Part shown: in pieces, positions 25,408 to 33,974 of the stretch
Layout: the number at the start of each line of letters is the position of its first letter
Numbering within the stretch: position 1 is the stretch's first letter
Assembly: GCF_014697375.1 (NCBI RefSeq)
Contig: NZ_JACJRS010000029.1
Coordinates: forward strand, 1-57,699
Direction: 5' to 3'
Length of the DNA: 57,699 nt
Source: Phormidium sp. FACHB-1136
GTDB lineage: Bacteria; Cyanobacteriota; Cyanobacteriia; Phormidesmidales; Phormidesmidaceae
Position numbers and translations under genes: made by a program
The notes under the pieces: model-generated
Seen by the model: only the letters and a program-made list of their open reading frames with translations
Database searches by the model: none
Told to the model about the DNA's origin: nothing

Positions 25408-26388
25408 ATGCAAAACTTTCGGAACTACTACGAGATTCTGGGAGTTTCAAGGGAGGCCGACTTTGGCACGATCAAGCAGGCCTACCGTAAATTAGCCCGC
25501 CAGTATCACCCCGACCTCAACCCCGGCGACCAAGTGGCCGAGGAAAAGTTTAAGCTGCTGGGGGAAGCCTACGAAATCCTGTCGGACACCGACAAACGCG
25601 CCCAGTACGAGCGATTTAGCCAGTATTGGAAGCAAAAGGGCTTTCAGCGTCAGGCCGAAGCCGCAGCGACCCGTGAGGCCACGTCCAACCGCAGCGGTGG
25701 GAGAATTTCCCTAGAGGACTTTGGTTTTGGGGAATTCCCAGACTTCAACAACTTCGTCGATCAACTCTTGAACCGTCGGGCTGATCCGGCTAAATCCACC
25801 GTAGATGCCCCTGCCTACGCCAATGGGGCCAGCTATGGGGAACCTCCTCAACCAGAACCCCGCCGAGGAGGACGCCGCGATGCCGAAGCCAACCTCACCG
25901 TTCCCCTGGAAAAAGCCTTCCGGGGTGGACGGGAACGGATTCGGCTGGAGGATGGTCGATCCCTAGAAGTGCAGATGCCCCCTGGCATGGTAACAGGGCA
26001 GCGGATTCGTCTGCGAGGCCAGGGCGTAGGCGGCGGCAACCTGTACCTCCGCATTGAGGTTGAGCCTCATCCGCTGTTTAAGCTTCAGGGCAGCGATATT
26101 TTCTGCCGATTGCCCATCACTCCCAGCGAAGCCGCCCTCGGCAGCACCATTGAAATTCCCACCCTAGACGGCCCCCAGCGCACGACCCTCCCTCAGGGAG
26201 CGCAAACGGGTCAGCGCATTCGCCTGGTGGGGCGGGGCTATCCCATCGGCCAAGATCGGGGGGACTTGATTATCGAACTAGAGGTCGTGATTCCGACGCG
26301 ATTGAGTGATCGGGAAAAAGCCCTATACGAAGAACTGCGCCAAATGGAGAGCCTCCAACCGAGATCCCGTCTGATGGGGCTATCCTAA
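25408..26388 (+). CDS. dnaJ: DnaJ-type co-chaperone without zinc finger (CbpA-like)
   Basis: A 326-residue J-protein that stimulates Hsp70 ATPase. The J-domain occupies residues about 6-72, with HPD at 34-36 (QYHPDLNPG). A Gly/Arg-containing linker follows, and then two beta-sandwich substrate domains (RIRLRGQGVGGGNLYLRIEV, RLPITPSEAALGSTIEIPT, QRIRLVGRGYP). There is no CXXCXGXG zinc region, so it belongs to type II (CbpA/DnaJB). It lies 49 bases after dnaK in the same direction and is probably its dedicated partner. Confidence 0.93.
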   Translation: MQNFRNYYEILGVSREADFGTIKQAYRKLARQYHPDLNPGDQVAEEKFKLLGEAYEILSDTDKRAQYERFSQYWKQKGFQRQAEAAATREATSNRSGGRISLEDFGFGEFPDFNNFVDQLLNRRADPAKSTVDAPAYANGASYGEPPQPEPRRGGRRDAEANLTVPLEKAFRGGRERIRLEDGRSLEVQMPPGMVTGQRIRLRGQGVGGGNLYLRIEVEPHPLFKLQGSDIFCRLPITPSEAALGSTIEIPTLDGPQRTTLPQGAQTGQRIRLVGRGYPIGQDRGDLIIELEVVIPTRLSDREKALYEELRQMESLQPRSRLMGLS

Positions 26389-26403
26389 GCTTGCATGGCA
26401 AAA

Positions 26404-26464
26404 CCCCTGGTTTCTGTGTGGTTTCCCTTAGGGAACCCTGCCCCGAGGGGCGAGAAACCGGGGG
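26404..26464. terminator. Compound hairpin between dnaJ and the sugar transferase
   Basis: CCCCTGGTTTCT and its near complement AGAAACCGGGGG (one wobble) enclose two smaller stems, GGTTTCCC/GGGAACC and CCCC/GGGG. It lies between two convergent genes and can end transcription from both sides. Similar CCTGGTTTCT...AGAAACC hairpins are common in cyanobacterial intergenic regions. Confidence 0.6.
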
Positions 26465-26489
26465 CTTAGCGATACCCTATGACGATGCC

Positions 26490-27146
26490 TTAGTAAGCGC
26501 CTTTGCGGTTGAGCAGAACCGTCACGGTTTGCAGAATCAACTTGAGGTCATACCAGGGCGACCAAATGCGCTGGTAGATTAGGTCAAGCTTGACGATTTC
26601 CTCAAAATCCTTGATGGCGGAACGTCCGCTCACCTGCCATTGTCCGGTTAGCCCAGGCTTCACATTGAGGCGTTTCCAGTGATGGGGGCGGTAGCGCGAC
26701 ACTTCATCCGCCGTGGGGGGGCGAGTACCGACGAGACTCATTTCGCCGCGTAGCACGTTCCAAAATTGGGGAAACTCATCCAGACTGGTTTTACGCAGAA
26801 TGTTCCCCACACGGGTGATGCGAGGATCGGCCTCATTTTTAAAGATTAGCCCTTGGGCTTGGTTGGTCACCGAGGATTTTAGGGCGTCGGCGTTTTGCAC
26901 CATGGAGCGGAATTTCCAAATCCGAAAGGGCTTACCCTTCAGGCCGTAGCGTTCTTGGGAGTACAGCACTGGGCCGGGGCTGTCCAACTTGATGGCTAGG
27001 GCAATGGGTAGGCCAATAATGGCTAGCAGTCCCAACCCCACTAGAGCGCCCAGAATATCGAGGGATCGCTTAATGGTGCAGGTGACGGAGGGATGGTGCC
27101 GAAGCAGCGGCGATTCAGTAATTGGTTCACGGTGAAGTGACAGCAT
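26490..27146 (-). CDS. Polyprenyl-phosphate sugar-1-phosphate transferase (WcaJ/EpsL-like)
   Basis: A 218-residue enzyme of the bacterial sugar transferase family, which loads the first sugar phosphate onto undecaprenyl phosphate for exopolysaccharide or glycan synthesis. It has one N-terminal re-entrant hydrophobic helix (IKRSLDILGALVGLGLLAII...) and catalytic region motifs GPVLYSQERYGLKGKPFRIWKFRSM, RKTSLDEFPQFWNVLRGEMSLVGTRPP and KPGLTGQWQVSGRS. It is the short, single-helix form without the N-terminal CoA-binding-like domain of WcaJ. No other polysaccharide gene is adjacent. Confidence 0.93.
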   Translation of the reverse strand: MLSLHREPITESPLLRHHPSVTCTIKRSLDILGALVGLGLLAIIGLPIALAIKLDSPGPVLYSQERYGLKGKPFRIWKFRSMVQNADALKSSVTNQAQGLIFKNEADPRITRVGNILRKTSLDEFPQFWNVLRGEMSLVGTRPPTADEVSRYRPHHWKRLNVKPGLTGQWQVSGRSAIKDFEEIVKLDLIYQRIWSPWYDLKLILQTVTVLLNRKGAY

Positions 27147-27590
27147 GAGAGACCCTGTTATTTAAGCGTTATCGTTATTCGAGCATTTGCAGCCAGTGGC
27201 AACGAAATTCGGCTAGGAAAGGCCGCAATCGGGTGAAAATCGTGAATACTAGGAGAGCCTAGCAGCGGGCTAACGATGACCTAGGTAGTCCTGTGGCTTA
27301 GCGAAACATTCCTTAAACAAATGGCGGCTAAGACAGGTGTACCACCGTATATCTACATAGGTCGTAAGGGAGACTATAAGGTTTTGTCCGGAAGGATCTG
27401 TGACGGTATGAAGTAGCTTTGCCAAAACTTTGAAGGGCACCTGTTAATATGAAGGTTTAATAAAGTTCATCAATCTTGGTGCCCTGCACGGTGTCTGCCC
27501 AGGCCCAAGGGAGAGGAACATGGGGAGCACAGCGATTTAAGATGAAAGCCTACCGTTGGCCTTAGGTGGTGCAGGAAGGATCACAAGTTG
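27147..27590. other. Intergenic region before the HetZ-related gene
   Basis: These 444 bases separate two divergent genes. No small open frame or stable long hairpin is obvious. The part around 27420-27480 is AT-rich (AAGGTTTAATAAAGTTCATC) and a good place for a promoter of the gene at 27591. GGAAGGA at 27573-27579 is its ribosome binding site. Confidence 0.4.
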
Positions 27591-28715
27591 ATGAATATGG
27601 CAGACAAGGTGGCTGATCAGTGGCTGTCGCGGGTAAGGGTGGATTATCCTGACCAGCCAGAGGAGGTATATGAGGGGGTTTTGGGCTGGTTGTTGGGGCA
27701 TCCGCCGGATCGCTGGGAGTCTTTCTCGCCGGAGCAGACCAGTGTGGCTCAGCAGGCCATCGCCTACCGTTATCGCATTTTGCAGCAGCGCTATTGGGGA
27801 GTGGGGCCAGAACAGGGGTATCGTCGGTTGATTCAGCGCCTCAGCGGGCTGTTTTTAATTCGCAACAAAATTAGTACTTGGATTGCCCTCAGTCGCGACC
27901 GTCGCCGCACCGTGGTGGATGTGGTGCAGGAGGTGGTGCAGGAAATGATGCGCAGTGATCGCTACCTGGGCCAAGAAGTCCAGCGAATTAGCACTTGCAC
28001 CGATCAGGCCCGACTGCGAAATCTGCTGATGCTGGCCAGTCTGGAGGAATATTGCCTGCGGCCCATTCGCAATCAGCCCTTGATCATGTACCGCTTTGTG
28101 AACTACCTGCGCCGCAGCCAGCGGGGCGGCATGACCCAGGTTCCCACCGGAACCTTAATTCGCCTGGTGTCCGATGAAATTGCCCCCGACGGTGACGACG
28201 ATGCCCTCAACTTACTCGATGGCGAAGCCTGGAACCAGTATCTAGAGGGGCAGCAGGATCTCGAACAGCAGGTACAGCGCCAGCAGGTGAAGGACGCACT
28301 GATCACCTACTTACACCGCCACCTGAATGGGGAGGCCGTGCGGTGGCTGGAGTTGCATTTGCAGGGGTTTTCCCAGGAACAAATTGCCCAGAGGATGGAT
28401 TTGCCCGTGCAGCAGGTCTATCGTCTGCGGGAAAAAATTAGTTACCACGCCCTGAAAATTTTTGCCCTCAAAGAGCAGCCCGCCCTCGTGCTTCACTGGC
28501 TCAAAACCTCGCTCCAAGATCATAGCTTTGGCCTCACCCCTACCCAGTGGCAAACCTTCTGGCAGGAGTTGTCCGCCGAACAACAGCAGATTCTTGACTA
28601 TGCCCGAACCGACCAATCCCTAGAGGAGATCGCCCAACATCTAGGGCTCAAACCCAGACACGTACAGGGGCAGTGGGTGAAGATCTACCTCCAAGCGCAG
28701 GATCTCCGTGCCTAG
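27591..28715 (+). CDS. HetZ-related regulatory protein (sigma-region-like)
   Basis: A protein of 374 residues from ATG 27591, with GGAAGGA upstream. I recognise it tentatively as the HetZ-related group that cyanobacterial annotations call HetZ-related protein 2: IRNKISTWIALSRDRRRTVVDVVQEVVQEM, EEYCLRPIRNQPLIMYRFVNYLRRSQRGGMTQVP. The C-terminal half contains two helix-turn-helix-like stretches of sigma-region-4 style (LHLQGFSQEQIAQRMDLPVQQVYRLREKI and YARTDQSLEEIAQHLGLKPRHVQG), suggesting DNA or RNA polymerase contact. HetZ controls heterocyst formation in Anabaena, but relatives also occur in non-heterocystous species, where the role is unknown. Confidence 0.6.
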   Translation: MNMADKVADQWLSRVRVDYPDQPEEVYEGVLGWLLGHPPDRWESFSPEQTSVAQQAIAYRYRILQQRYWGVGPEQGYRRLIQRLSGLFLIRNKISTWIALSRDRRRTVVDVVQEVVQEMMRSDRYLGQEVQRISTCTDQARLRNLLMLASLEEYCLRPIRNQPLIMYRFVNYLRRSQRGGMTQVPTGTLIRLVSDEIAPDGDDDALNLLDGEAWNQYLEGQQDLEQQVQRQQVKDALITYLHRHLNGEAVRWLELHLQGFSQEQIAQRMDLPVQQVYRLREKISYHALKIFALKEQPALVLHWLKTSLQDHSFGLTPTQWQTFWQELSAEQQQILDYARTDQSLEEIAQHLGLKPRHVQGQWVKIYLQAQDLRA

Positions 28716-28758
28716 TCCTGGGGGTTTAGTAACGTTTCGCGTGTAGGGGTCGCCAGCT

Positions 28759-28774
28759 TAGGGGATATCCCCTA
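28759..28774. promoter_or_regulatory. 16-bp perfect palindrome upstream of the PilB-N-like gene
   Basis: TAGGGGATATCCCCTA is fully self-complementary and lies 88 bases before the start at 28847. It could be an operator or the tip of a terminator for the preceding gene; no T-run follows. Confidence 0.4.
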
Positions 28775-28846
28775 GGATATGGAGGTAAGGTGTGCTCCCT
28801 AAATTAACGTCGTTTCCTTTGCAGTCGTCTTCTTTACAATAGAGCC

Positions 28847-30016
28847 ATGCCGGAACTCAATGCCCCGGTACCATCCGAGGAGATCGGCTTTTCTGCCCAG
28901 AGCAACGATGAGGCGCTGGATCAGCGTATCAATGTGGATCAAATGTTGTCCTTGGTGGATAGCATTTTGCCCTTTGAGGCGTGTTTATTTCACCAAATTA
29001 TTCCTCTCTCCATTGAAGCCGGACATCTCAATCTGGGCATGGTAGACCCCACGGATACCGTGGCTCTAGACTATGTGCGACGACAGGTCTCCTACATCAA
29101 ATATTCTGTGGTGTCTTGCCCCGTTGCCTCCGATTGGCATCGGCAAATGTTGTCGAAGTACCTCAGCTATGCCGCCAAGGTAAAGCAGCAGAAAAGCCCG
29201 CTTCGGTCAGGGCAAACGCCCGCTTGGCCCACCTCTCCTCCTCCGGTTAATAGCGAGTTCGCCACCTTTGTTGTCGATAGCCCCACGGATATTACCGCGA
29301 TCTCGGCGGCGTCTAGCCCACCCCCGGTAACCCATCCCCCGGCCCCGCCCCCCGTGCCGTCGCCGTCCAAGAATCCCCAGGCTGTCTCATCTCCCCTTCA
29401 ACTCGACCTTGATGCCGTTGATGCCGATAGCGGGATAGGCGATATTGCATTGATGTCCCCCAAGGCGTTGATGCAGGGCTTGGTTCAGCAGGTGCTCAGG
29501 GAGGGCATTGGTCGCCTCTATTTTGAACGACAGGCCCACGGGGGCAAAGTGCTATGCAGCCAGGATGGGGTCTTGCAGTCGGTGATTGACGATCTCAGCC
29601 TGGATCTCTTTCAGAGTGTCATCAACGAACTCAAACGGCTTACCCACCTGTCGCTGCTGCCCGTCACCAAAACCAAGCAGGTGGAAATCGAGCGTCTGTA
29701 TCGCCAGGAGCGGGTGCTGCTACGTCTCCGAATTATTGCTGGTCCCCATGGGGAAGAAGCCACCTTGCAAGTCCTGCGAGGGGCGGCGCTCAAGTTTTAT
29801 CAGCAACAGCAGATTGAGCAACTGGGCCGAGATGCCCTCGGCATTGCCCAAACCCTACAGCAACGTATCCACGCCATTCGCGACCGATCTGGCCAAAGCC
29901 TCCCCAAGGACAAGCCGCCCACAGCTACCCTGATCGCCGTCAGCAATATGTTGCGGGCCATGGAAGCTCAAATCAACCAACTCATCCAATCCCAGGAAAC
30001 CCCAGATCGCCCCTAG
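28847..30016 (+). CDS. GspE/PilB N-terminal-domain-like protein without ATPase core
   Basis: A 389-residue protein. Residues about 28-105 resemble the N-terminal domain of type II/IV secretion ATPases (LPFEACLFHQIIPLSIEAGHLNLGMVDPTDTVALDYVRRQV). A Pro/Ser/Thr-rich linker (about 115-185) follows. Residues about 200-330 resemble the PAS-like N2 domain that precedes the RecA fold in PilB: LMQGLVQQVLREGIGRLYFE, DGVLQSVIDDL, LKRLTHLSLLP, LRLRIIAGPHGEEATLQVLRG. The protein then ends in a coiled stretch. No Walker A, Asp box or Walker B is present. It may regulate pilus or secretion motors by mimicry; that is inference. Confidence 0.6.
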   Translation: MPELNAPVPSEEIGFSAQSNDEALDQRINVDQMLSLVDSILPFEACLFHQIIPLSIEAGHLNLGMVDPTDTVALDYVRRQVSYIKYSVVSCPVASDWHRQMLSKYLSYAAKVKQQKSPLRSGQTPAWPTSPPPVNSEFATFVVDSPTDITAISAASSPPPVTHPPAPPPVPSPSKNPQAVSSPLQLDLDAVDADSGIGDIALMSPKALMQGLVQQVLREGIGRLYFERQAHGGKVLCSQDGVLQSVIDDLSLDLFQSVINELKRLTHLSLLPVTKTKQVEIERLYRQERVLLRLRIIAGPHGEEATLQVLRGAALKFYQQQQIEQLGRDALGIAQTLQQRIHAIRDRSGQSLPKDKPPTATLIAVSNMLRAMEAQINQLIQSQETPDRP

Positions 30017-30048
30017 GTTTGCCCCTAGGTTCAGCCCTTGCCGCTGGC

Positions 30049-30612
30049 CTACCCCTTGGATTTTTGGCTCCAGGCGCTGGTCATGCGGCTAAAGTTGACC
30101 TTAAACTCGGCGATCCCCAGCCAGTCGCCAGGGCGATCCTCATCCCAGGAGGCAGATAGCACCCCATAGGTGAGCCCCACCACCCCCAGGCCAAAGCAGC
30201 CCAGGGTGACCAGCAACACGGCATAGGGCGGCAGATCAACATTGCCCTTCACAATCAGCCCATAGCTGACAAAAAAGGTGGCTACCCCAAAAAAGGTGGG
30301 AGTCCCCGAAAATACCAGCATCCGGCGCAGCATCCGCTGGCTAACGACCTCTGGAATGGCCGTAGCGGCAGCCCGTTGCTGGGCCTGGGCTTTCTTCTCG
30401 GCCCTAGCCTTCGCCGCATCGCTAATGGCCTTGGCCTTGGCCGCTGCGGCTGGAGAAACCGAGTTAGCCTCGCTGGGGGATGCCTTGCCCTGGGGCTTGT
30501 CTGGCTTGCCCTTAGTGGTCGTAGACTTGGCAGGTTCAGAGGCCGCACTAGCCCCCTTACCTTGTTTGCCCGGTTCAAAGGGCAGGCGCTTGCGAGAAGA
30601 ATCTGGAGCCAT
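30049..30612 (-). CDS. PAM68-family photosystem II assembly protein
   Basis: A 187-residue protein. A charged Ala/Lys/Pro-rich N-terminal half is followed by the PAM68 region: VSQRMLRRMLVFSGTPTFFGVATFFVSYGLIVK, a second membrane helix YAVLLVTLGCFGLGVVGLTYGVLSASWDE, and the terminal GDWLGIAEFKVNFSRM. PAM68 (Synechocystis Sll0933) assists early photosystem II assembly around CP47. It lies 119 bases after rpsO on the same strand, a gene order seen in other cyanobacteria. The N-terminal extension is low-complexity and probably disordered. Confidence 0.9.
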   Translation of the reverse strand: MAPDSSRKRLPFEPGKQGKGASAASEPAKSTTTKGKPDKPQGKASPSEANSVSPAAAAKAKAISDAAKARAEKKAQAQQRAAATAIPEVVSQRMLRRMLVFSGTPTFFGVATFFVSYGLIVKGNVDLPPYAVLLVTLGCFGLGVVGLTYGVLSASWDEDRPGDWLGIAEFKVNFSRMTSAWSQKSKG

Positions 30613-30731
30613 AGCGTTCCAAAACCTAACGTTGTTACATCAAACTAGGCCAAGAGATTCTATCCCTTGACCTAGCTTAAATCCTAGCCAGTCCCCAAAC
30701 TCCCGTTGCTAAGCACGGAGTCGTTGTGAGT

Positions 30732-31001
30732 CTAGCCGCGAATGCCTAGCTTTTGGATCAGTGCCCGATAGCGGTCGCTGTCTTGCTTTTGAAGGTAGGC
30801 CATCAGCCGCTTGCGGTGGCCAATCATCTTCAGCAGGCCACGGCGAGAGGAGTAGTCTTTCTTATTTTTTTGCAGGTGAGCGCTGAGGCGATTGATACGC
30901 TCGGTCAACATCGCGATCTGAAGATCAGCGGATCCGGTGTCAGTTTCGTGAACTTGGTAGTCGGAAATAATTTCCTGCTTGCGCGCTTGCAACAGAGTCA
31001 T
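30732..31001 (-). CDS. rpsO: 30S ribosomal protein S15
   Basis: An 89-residue protein, the exact family length: [62 protein letters not shown] and [21 protein letters not shown]. It binds 16S rRNA helix 22 and nucleates assembly of the platform. The PAM68-type gene follows it on the same strand. Confidence 0.98.
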   Translation of the reverse strand: MTLLQARKQEIISDYQVHETDTGSADLQIAMLTERINRLSAHLQKNKKDYSSRRGLLKMIGHRKRLMAYLQKQDSDRYRALIQKLGIRG

Positions 31002-31099
31002 GGGATAGTTCGTTCTCTAAGAATGAATTTGTGCCAGGGTTTTTGATTATAGCACAGTGGTTAGGGGCACTACCCACCGACACCAACTCAGCCCATGGC

Positions 31100-31963
31100 C
31101 TAGGGGGCGGAACGACGGCGGCGGCTGGGAAAATCGTCGTCGTCGGATTTGGGTTTGTGGGGGGAATCGGGTTCGATCAGGCGGGCGAGGCCTTCGGTGA
31201 GGTTTTTGGGATCCATAAAAACGACCTTGGAGTTTTCGCTGGCCCCCAGCTTTTGATTGGCCTCTACATAGTCTTGGGCAATGAGAAATTGCAGGATGCT
31301 GGGGCCGTTTTCCCGCTGTTGCAGGGCATCGGAGAGCATTTGGATGGATTGCACCGTGGCCTCAGCCCGTTTGATGGCGGCTTCTTGATCCCCCTGGGCC
31401 TTGAGGACGGTGGCCCGTCGTTCCAGTTCGGCGGCCTGCTGCTTCTGCATGGATCGGCGCACCTCTTCGGGGGGCACAATTTCCTGTACCTCCACCCGTG
31501 TCACCTTCACGCCCCAGGGTTCCGTCGCTTCATCCAGTTGAGAGAGCAGCGCCCGGTTCAGTTCGTCGCGGGAGGAAAAGGTGTTCTCAAACTCCATTTT
31601 CCCAATTTCCGAGCGCAGGGTGGTAATCACCAATTCCTGAATTGCCTTTTCTACGTCTTCGATGGCGTAGTAGGTGAGTTCCAGCTCCAGGATGCGCCAA
31701 TAGACCACCGCATCCACCTCTAGGGAGACGTTGTCCTTGGTGATCGCCCCTTGCTTGGCCACGTCGAGGATGCGCTCCCGCACGCTGTCCTTCAGGCGGA
31801 TGTAGTCTAGCGTCGGCACAATAAAGTTCAAACCGGGCTTGAGCTTGCGGTGGTAACGGCCAAGACGCTCCACCAGCGCCTCTTCGCCCTGGTTGATGAT
31901 GCGCACCGAGCTAATCAAGTAGCCGATGATAATAAAGGAGAGAATCCCAATAACTGACGGCAC
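31100..31963 (-). CDS. SPFH/band-7 (stomatin-like) membrane protein
   Basis: A 287-residue protein starting with GTG 31963 (AAGG nine bases upstream). A short N-terminal membrane helix (SVIGILSFIIIGYLI) precedes the band-7 domain: GEEALVERLGRYHRKLKPGLNFIVPTLDYI, VDAVVYWRILELELTYYAIEDVEKAIQELVITTLRSEIG, LDEATEPWGVKVTRVEVQEIVPPEEV. A helical C-terminal part with KQQAAELERRATVLKAQG heptads promotes ring-like assemblies, and it ends in an acidic then Arg-rich tail (DDDDFPSRRRRS). It resembles Synechocystis Slr1106/QmcA-type stomatin homologues, which form membrane scaffolds. No NfeD partner gene is adjacent. Confidence 0.92.
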   Translation of the reverse strand: MPSVIGILSFIIIGYLISSVRIINQGEEALVERLGRYHRKLKPGLNFIVPTLDYIRLKDSVRERILDVAKQGAITKDNVSLEVDAVVYWRILELELTYYAIEDVEKAIQELVITTLRSEIGKMEFENTFSSRDELNRALLSQLDEATEPWGVKVTRVEVQEIVPPEEVRRSMQKQQAAELERRATVLKAQGDQEAAIKRAEATVQSIQMLSDALQQRENGPSILQFLIAQDYVEANQKLGASENSKVVFMDPKNLTEGLARLIEPDSPHKPKSDDDDFPSRRRRSAP

Positions 31964-32064
31964 AGGTTAATCCTTACCCTCGCCTAGGGTGAACACCATT
32001 AGGAATGAGTTTAGTGGATTTTCCTGGGGGAATGGAGCCGATCGCCGCAGATGACCGGATGGGC

Positions 32065-32604
32065 CTAGAACTGCATCCCCACACCGCCCTGAACCGAAAT
32101 TGCGGTGTTGCCACCATTGCGATAGGCATCGAAGGCAAAGATGGCATTTCCAAAGGCCACCAGGTTGCTGTTGGGGAACATGTAGTCTATCCCAGGTTGC
32201 AAGACGAAGGCGGTTTTGTCGCCTACCACGCTAGGGGTGTTGCCGCCACTCGGGATAGAGATCCCGGCTCCAAGGTAGGCATCGGCATTCCAACTGAGGG
32301 GGAAGTCGTAGGAAACTGTGGGCACGACCGCAAAGCTATCGCCAAAGACAAAGGCTTGGGCGCGGGCAGAAATGGGCATGGTCAGGAACCGATAGCGTCC
32401 GGCGATGACCCCCTGAATGCCGCTACCTTGTCCGGTGGCCGCATCATCGGTGAAGCCAACCGCAGCCCCCAAACCCACATAGCTGCCGTAGGCGACCTGG
32501 GCTTGCGCTGTCTCTGGACGAAGGGCAGACCCGGCCCCCGCCACCGCGACCGCCAGCAGCGAAGCGAATGCTGCATTCCCCATCCAACGCCGTACGCTGT
32601 TCAT
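32065..32604 (-). CDS. Secreted small beta-barrel-like protein
   Basis: A 179-residue product from ATG 32604; AGGAGAAGG is six bases upstream and an upstream start at 32622 is unlikely. It has a signal peptide (RRWMGNAAFASLLAVAVAGA... cleaved after AQAQ). The mature part alternates hydrophobic and small residues (VAYGSYVGLGAAVGF, IAGRYRFLTMPISARAQAFVF, VVPTVSYDFPLSWNADAYLGAGI) and ends VQGGVGMQF, with a terminal Phe. These are typical of a small outer-membrane beta-barrel. The specific family is not identified. Confidence 0.75.
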   Translation of the reverse strand: MNSVRRWMGNAAFASLLAVAVAGAGSALRPETAQAQVAYGSYVGLGAAVGFTDDAATGQGSGIQGVIAGRYRFLTMPISARAQAFVFGDSFAVVPTVSYDFPLSWNADAYLGAGISIPSGGNTPSVVGDKTAFVLQPGIDYMFPNSNLVAFGNAIFAFDAYRNGGNTAISVQGGVGMQF

Positions 32605-32771
32605 GTGCCTTCTCCTGAACACTTGCCGTTAAGCTTACTTCATGGGAAAAATTTCGGCACACTGAGTTGTGAAATCGTTGCCAACTATCGCTAAACGCTT
32701 GGCCCACGAGCGGTTGAGATGGGCGCTGCTGTCTCTGCCCTCCCGATTCCCTGTGCCCCTACGGCTGAACC

Positions 32772-33749
32772 CTAGGCCCGGTTGGTGGCGTTGATGTCGT
32801 CGAGGATGGCCTGGGCTCCTTGGCTGCGAAGGGTTTGGGCCAGTTGAGTGCCCAGGGCTTCAGCGGTGTTGGCAAGGCCTTGCACGGTGTCTTTAATCAA
32901 TTGCTGCCCGTCCAAACTGGCCACCAGCCCGGTAAGGGTGAGGGTGTCGCCATCTAGCACTGTGTTGACGCCGATGGGCACTTGGCAACCGCCTTCAAGT
33001 TCGCGCAGGAAGGCCCGCTCGGCCAAACAGCGGGCGGTGGTGGGGGCATGGGACAACACGCTCAGCAGGGAGAGAATGTCCTCGTCGCCCGTGCGGCACT
33101 CAATCCCCAACGCTCCCTGCCCCACGGCATGGAGGGAAATCTCGGCGGGGAGCAGTTCGTGGATGCGGTCGTCCATAGCCATGCGGTGCAGCCCCGCCGC
33201 CGCGAGGATGATGCCATCGTACTCGCCGTCATCCAGCTTGCGCAGGCGGGTATTGAGGTTGCCGCGAATATCCTTAAACGCCAGGTGGGGATAGTGGTGG
33301 CGCAGTTGGGCCAGCCGCCGCAGAGAAGAGGTGCCAATTACAGCGCCTTCGGGCAGGGTGGCCAGGGTTTTATCTTGGTGGCGCTCGTGGACGACGAGGG
33401 CATCGGCGGGGTCTTCCCGCTCGGTGATGCAGCCCAGCATCAAGCCTTCGGGGAGACGGGTGGGCAAATCCTTGAGGGAATGCACGGCAAAGTCGCTGTC
33501 GCCCCGCAGCATGGAATCTTCGAGTTCCTGGGTGAACAGCCCCTTATCGCCAATTTTGGATAGGGAGACATCTAGCACCTTGTCGCCCTGGGTGTCCATC
33601 GTCACCACCTCGAACTGGAATTCGGGAAAATGCCGCTGAAGCTCGTCGCGCACCCAGTGGGTTTGAATCAGCGCCAACTGGCTCTTGCGAGACACGATGC
33701 GAATGGTGCGAGGGGTGGCCGAAACAGCGGGGGAGGCGAGGGATGGCAT
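32772..33749 (-). CDS. hemC: Porphobilinogen deaminase (hydroxymethylbilane synthase)
   Basis: The enzyme links four porphobilinogen units into hydroxymethylbilane, the common precursor of heme, chlorophyll, siroheme and bilins. The protein has 325 residues with a short Ser/Ala N-terminal extension. Cys255 in [11 protein letters not shown] carries the dipyrromethane cofactor. Substrate-binding text includes [44 protein letters not shown] and [13 protein letters not shown]. It is a single gene in this window; the other tetrapyrrole genes lie far away at 3056-6980. Confidence 0.97.
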   Translation of the reverse strand: MPSLASPAVSATPRTIRIVSRKSQLALIQTHWVRDELQRHFPEFQFEVVTMDTQGDKVLDVSLSKIGDKGLFTQELEDSMLRGDSDFAVHSLKDLPTRLPEGLMLGCITEREDPADALVVHERHQDKTLATLPEGAVIGTSSLRRLAQLRHHYPHLAFKDIRGNLNTRLRKLDDGEYDGIILAAAGLHRMAMDDRIHELLPAEISLHAVGQGALGIECRTGDEDILSLLSVLSHAPTTARCLAERAFLRELEGGCQVPIGVNTVLDGDTLTLTGLVASLDGQQLIKDTVQGLANTAEALGTQLAQTLRSQGAQAILDDINATNRA

Positions 33750-33974
33750 GATCTGTAAACGAAGATGACTGGGGATGACGAAGGATTACCAACGGTAACG
33801 ACAGATCGTCACAGAATATTTAGGGTACATTACCTCGGTACCCCCCTTCATGCGCCCTGGGGAGATGTTAAGGGGTTGTCACACTTGGCGGAACTGTCCC
33901 CTAGCCCTACGGCGATTCCGTTCCCGTAATAGGATCTAAACGCTGGATTTATCGGGCTGCTTGGGGTTGTCTCT

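Noticed and set aside
31031..31723. 230-codon plus-strand frame opposite the band-7 gene
   Set aside because: Gly/His/Phe-rich antisense shadow; the minus-strand protein is a clear family member.
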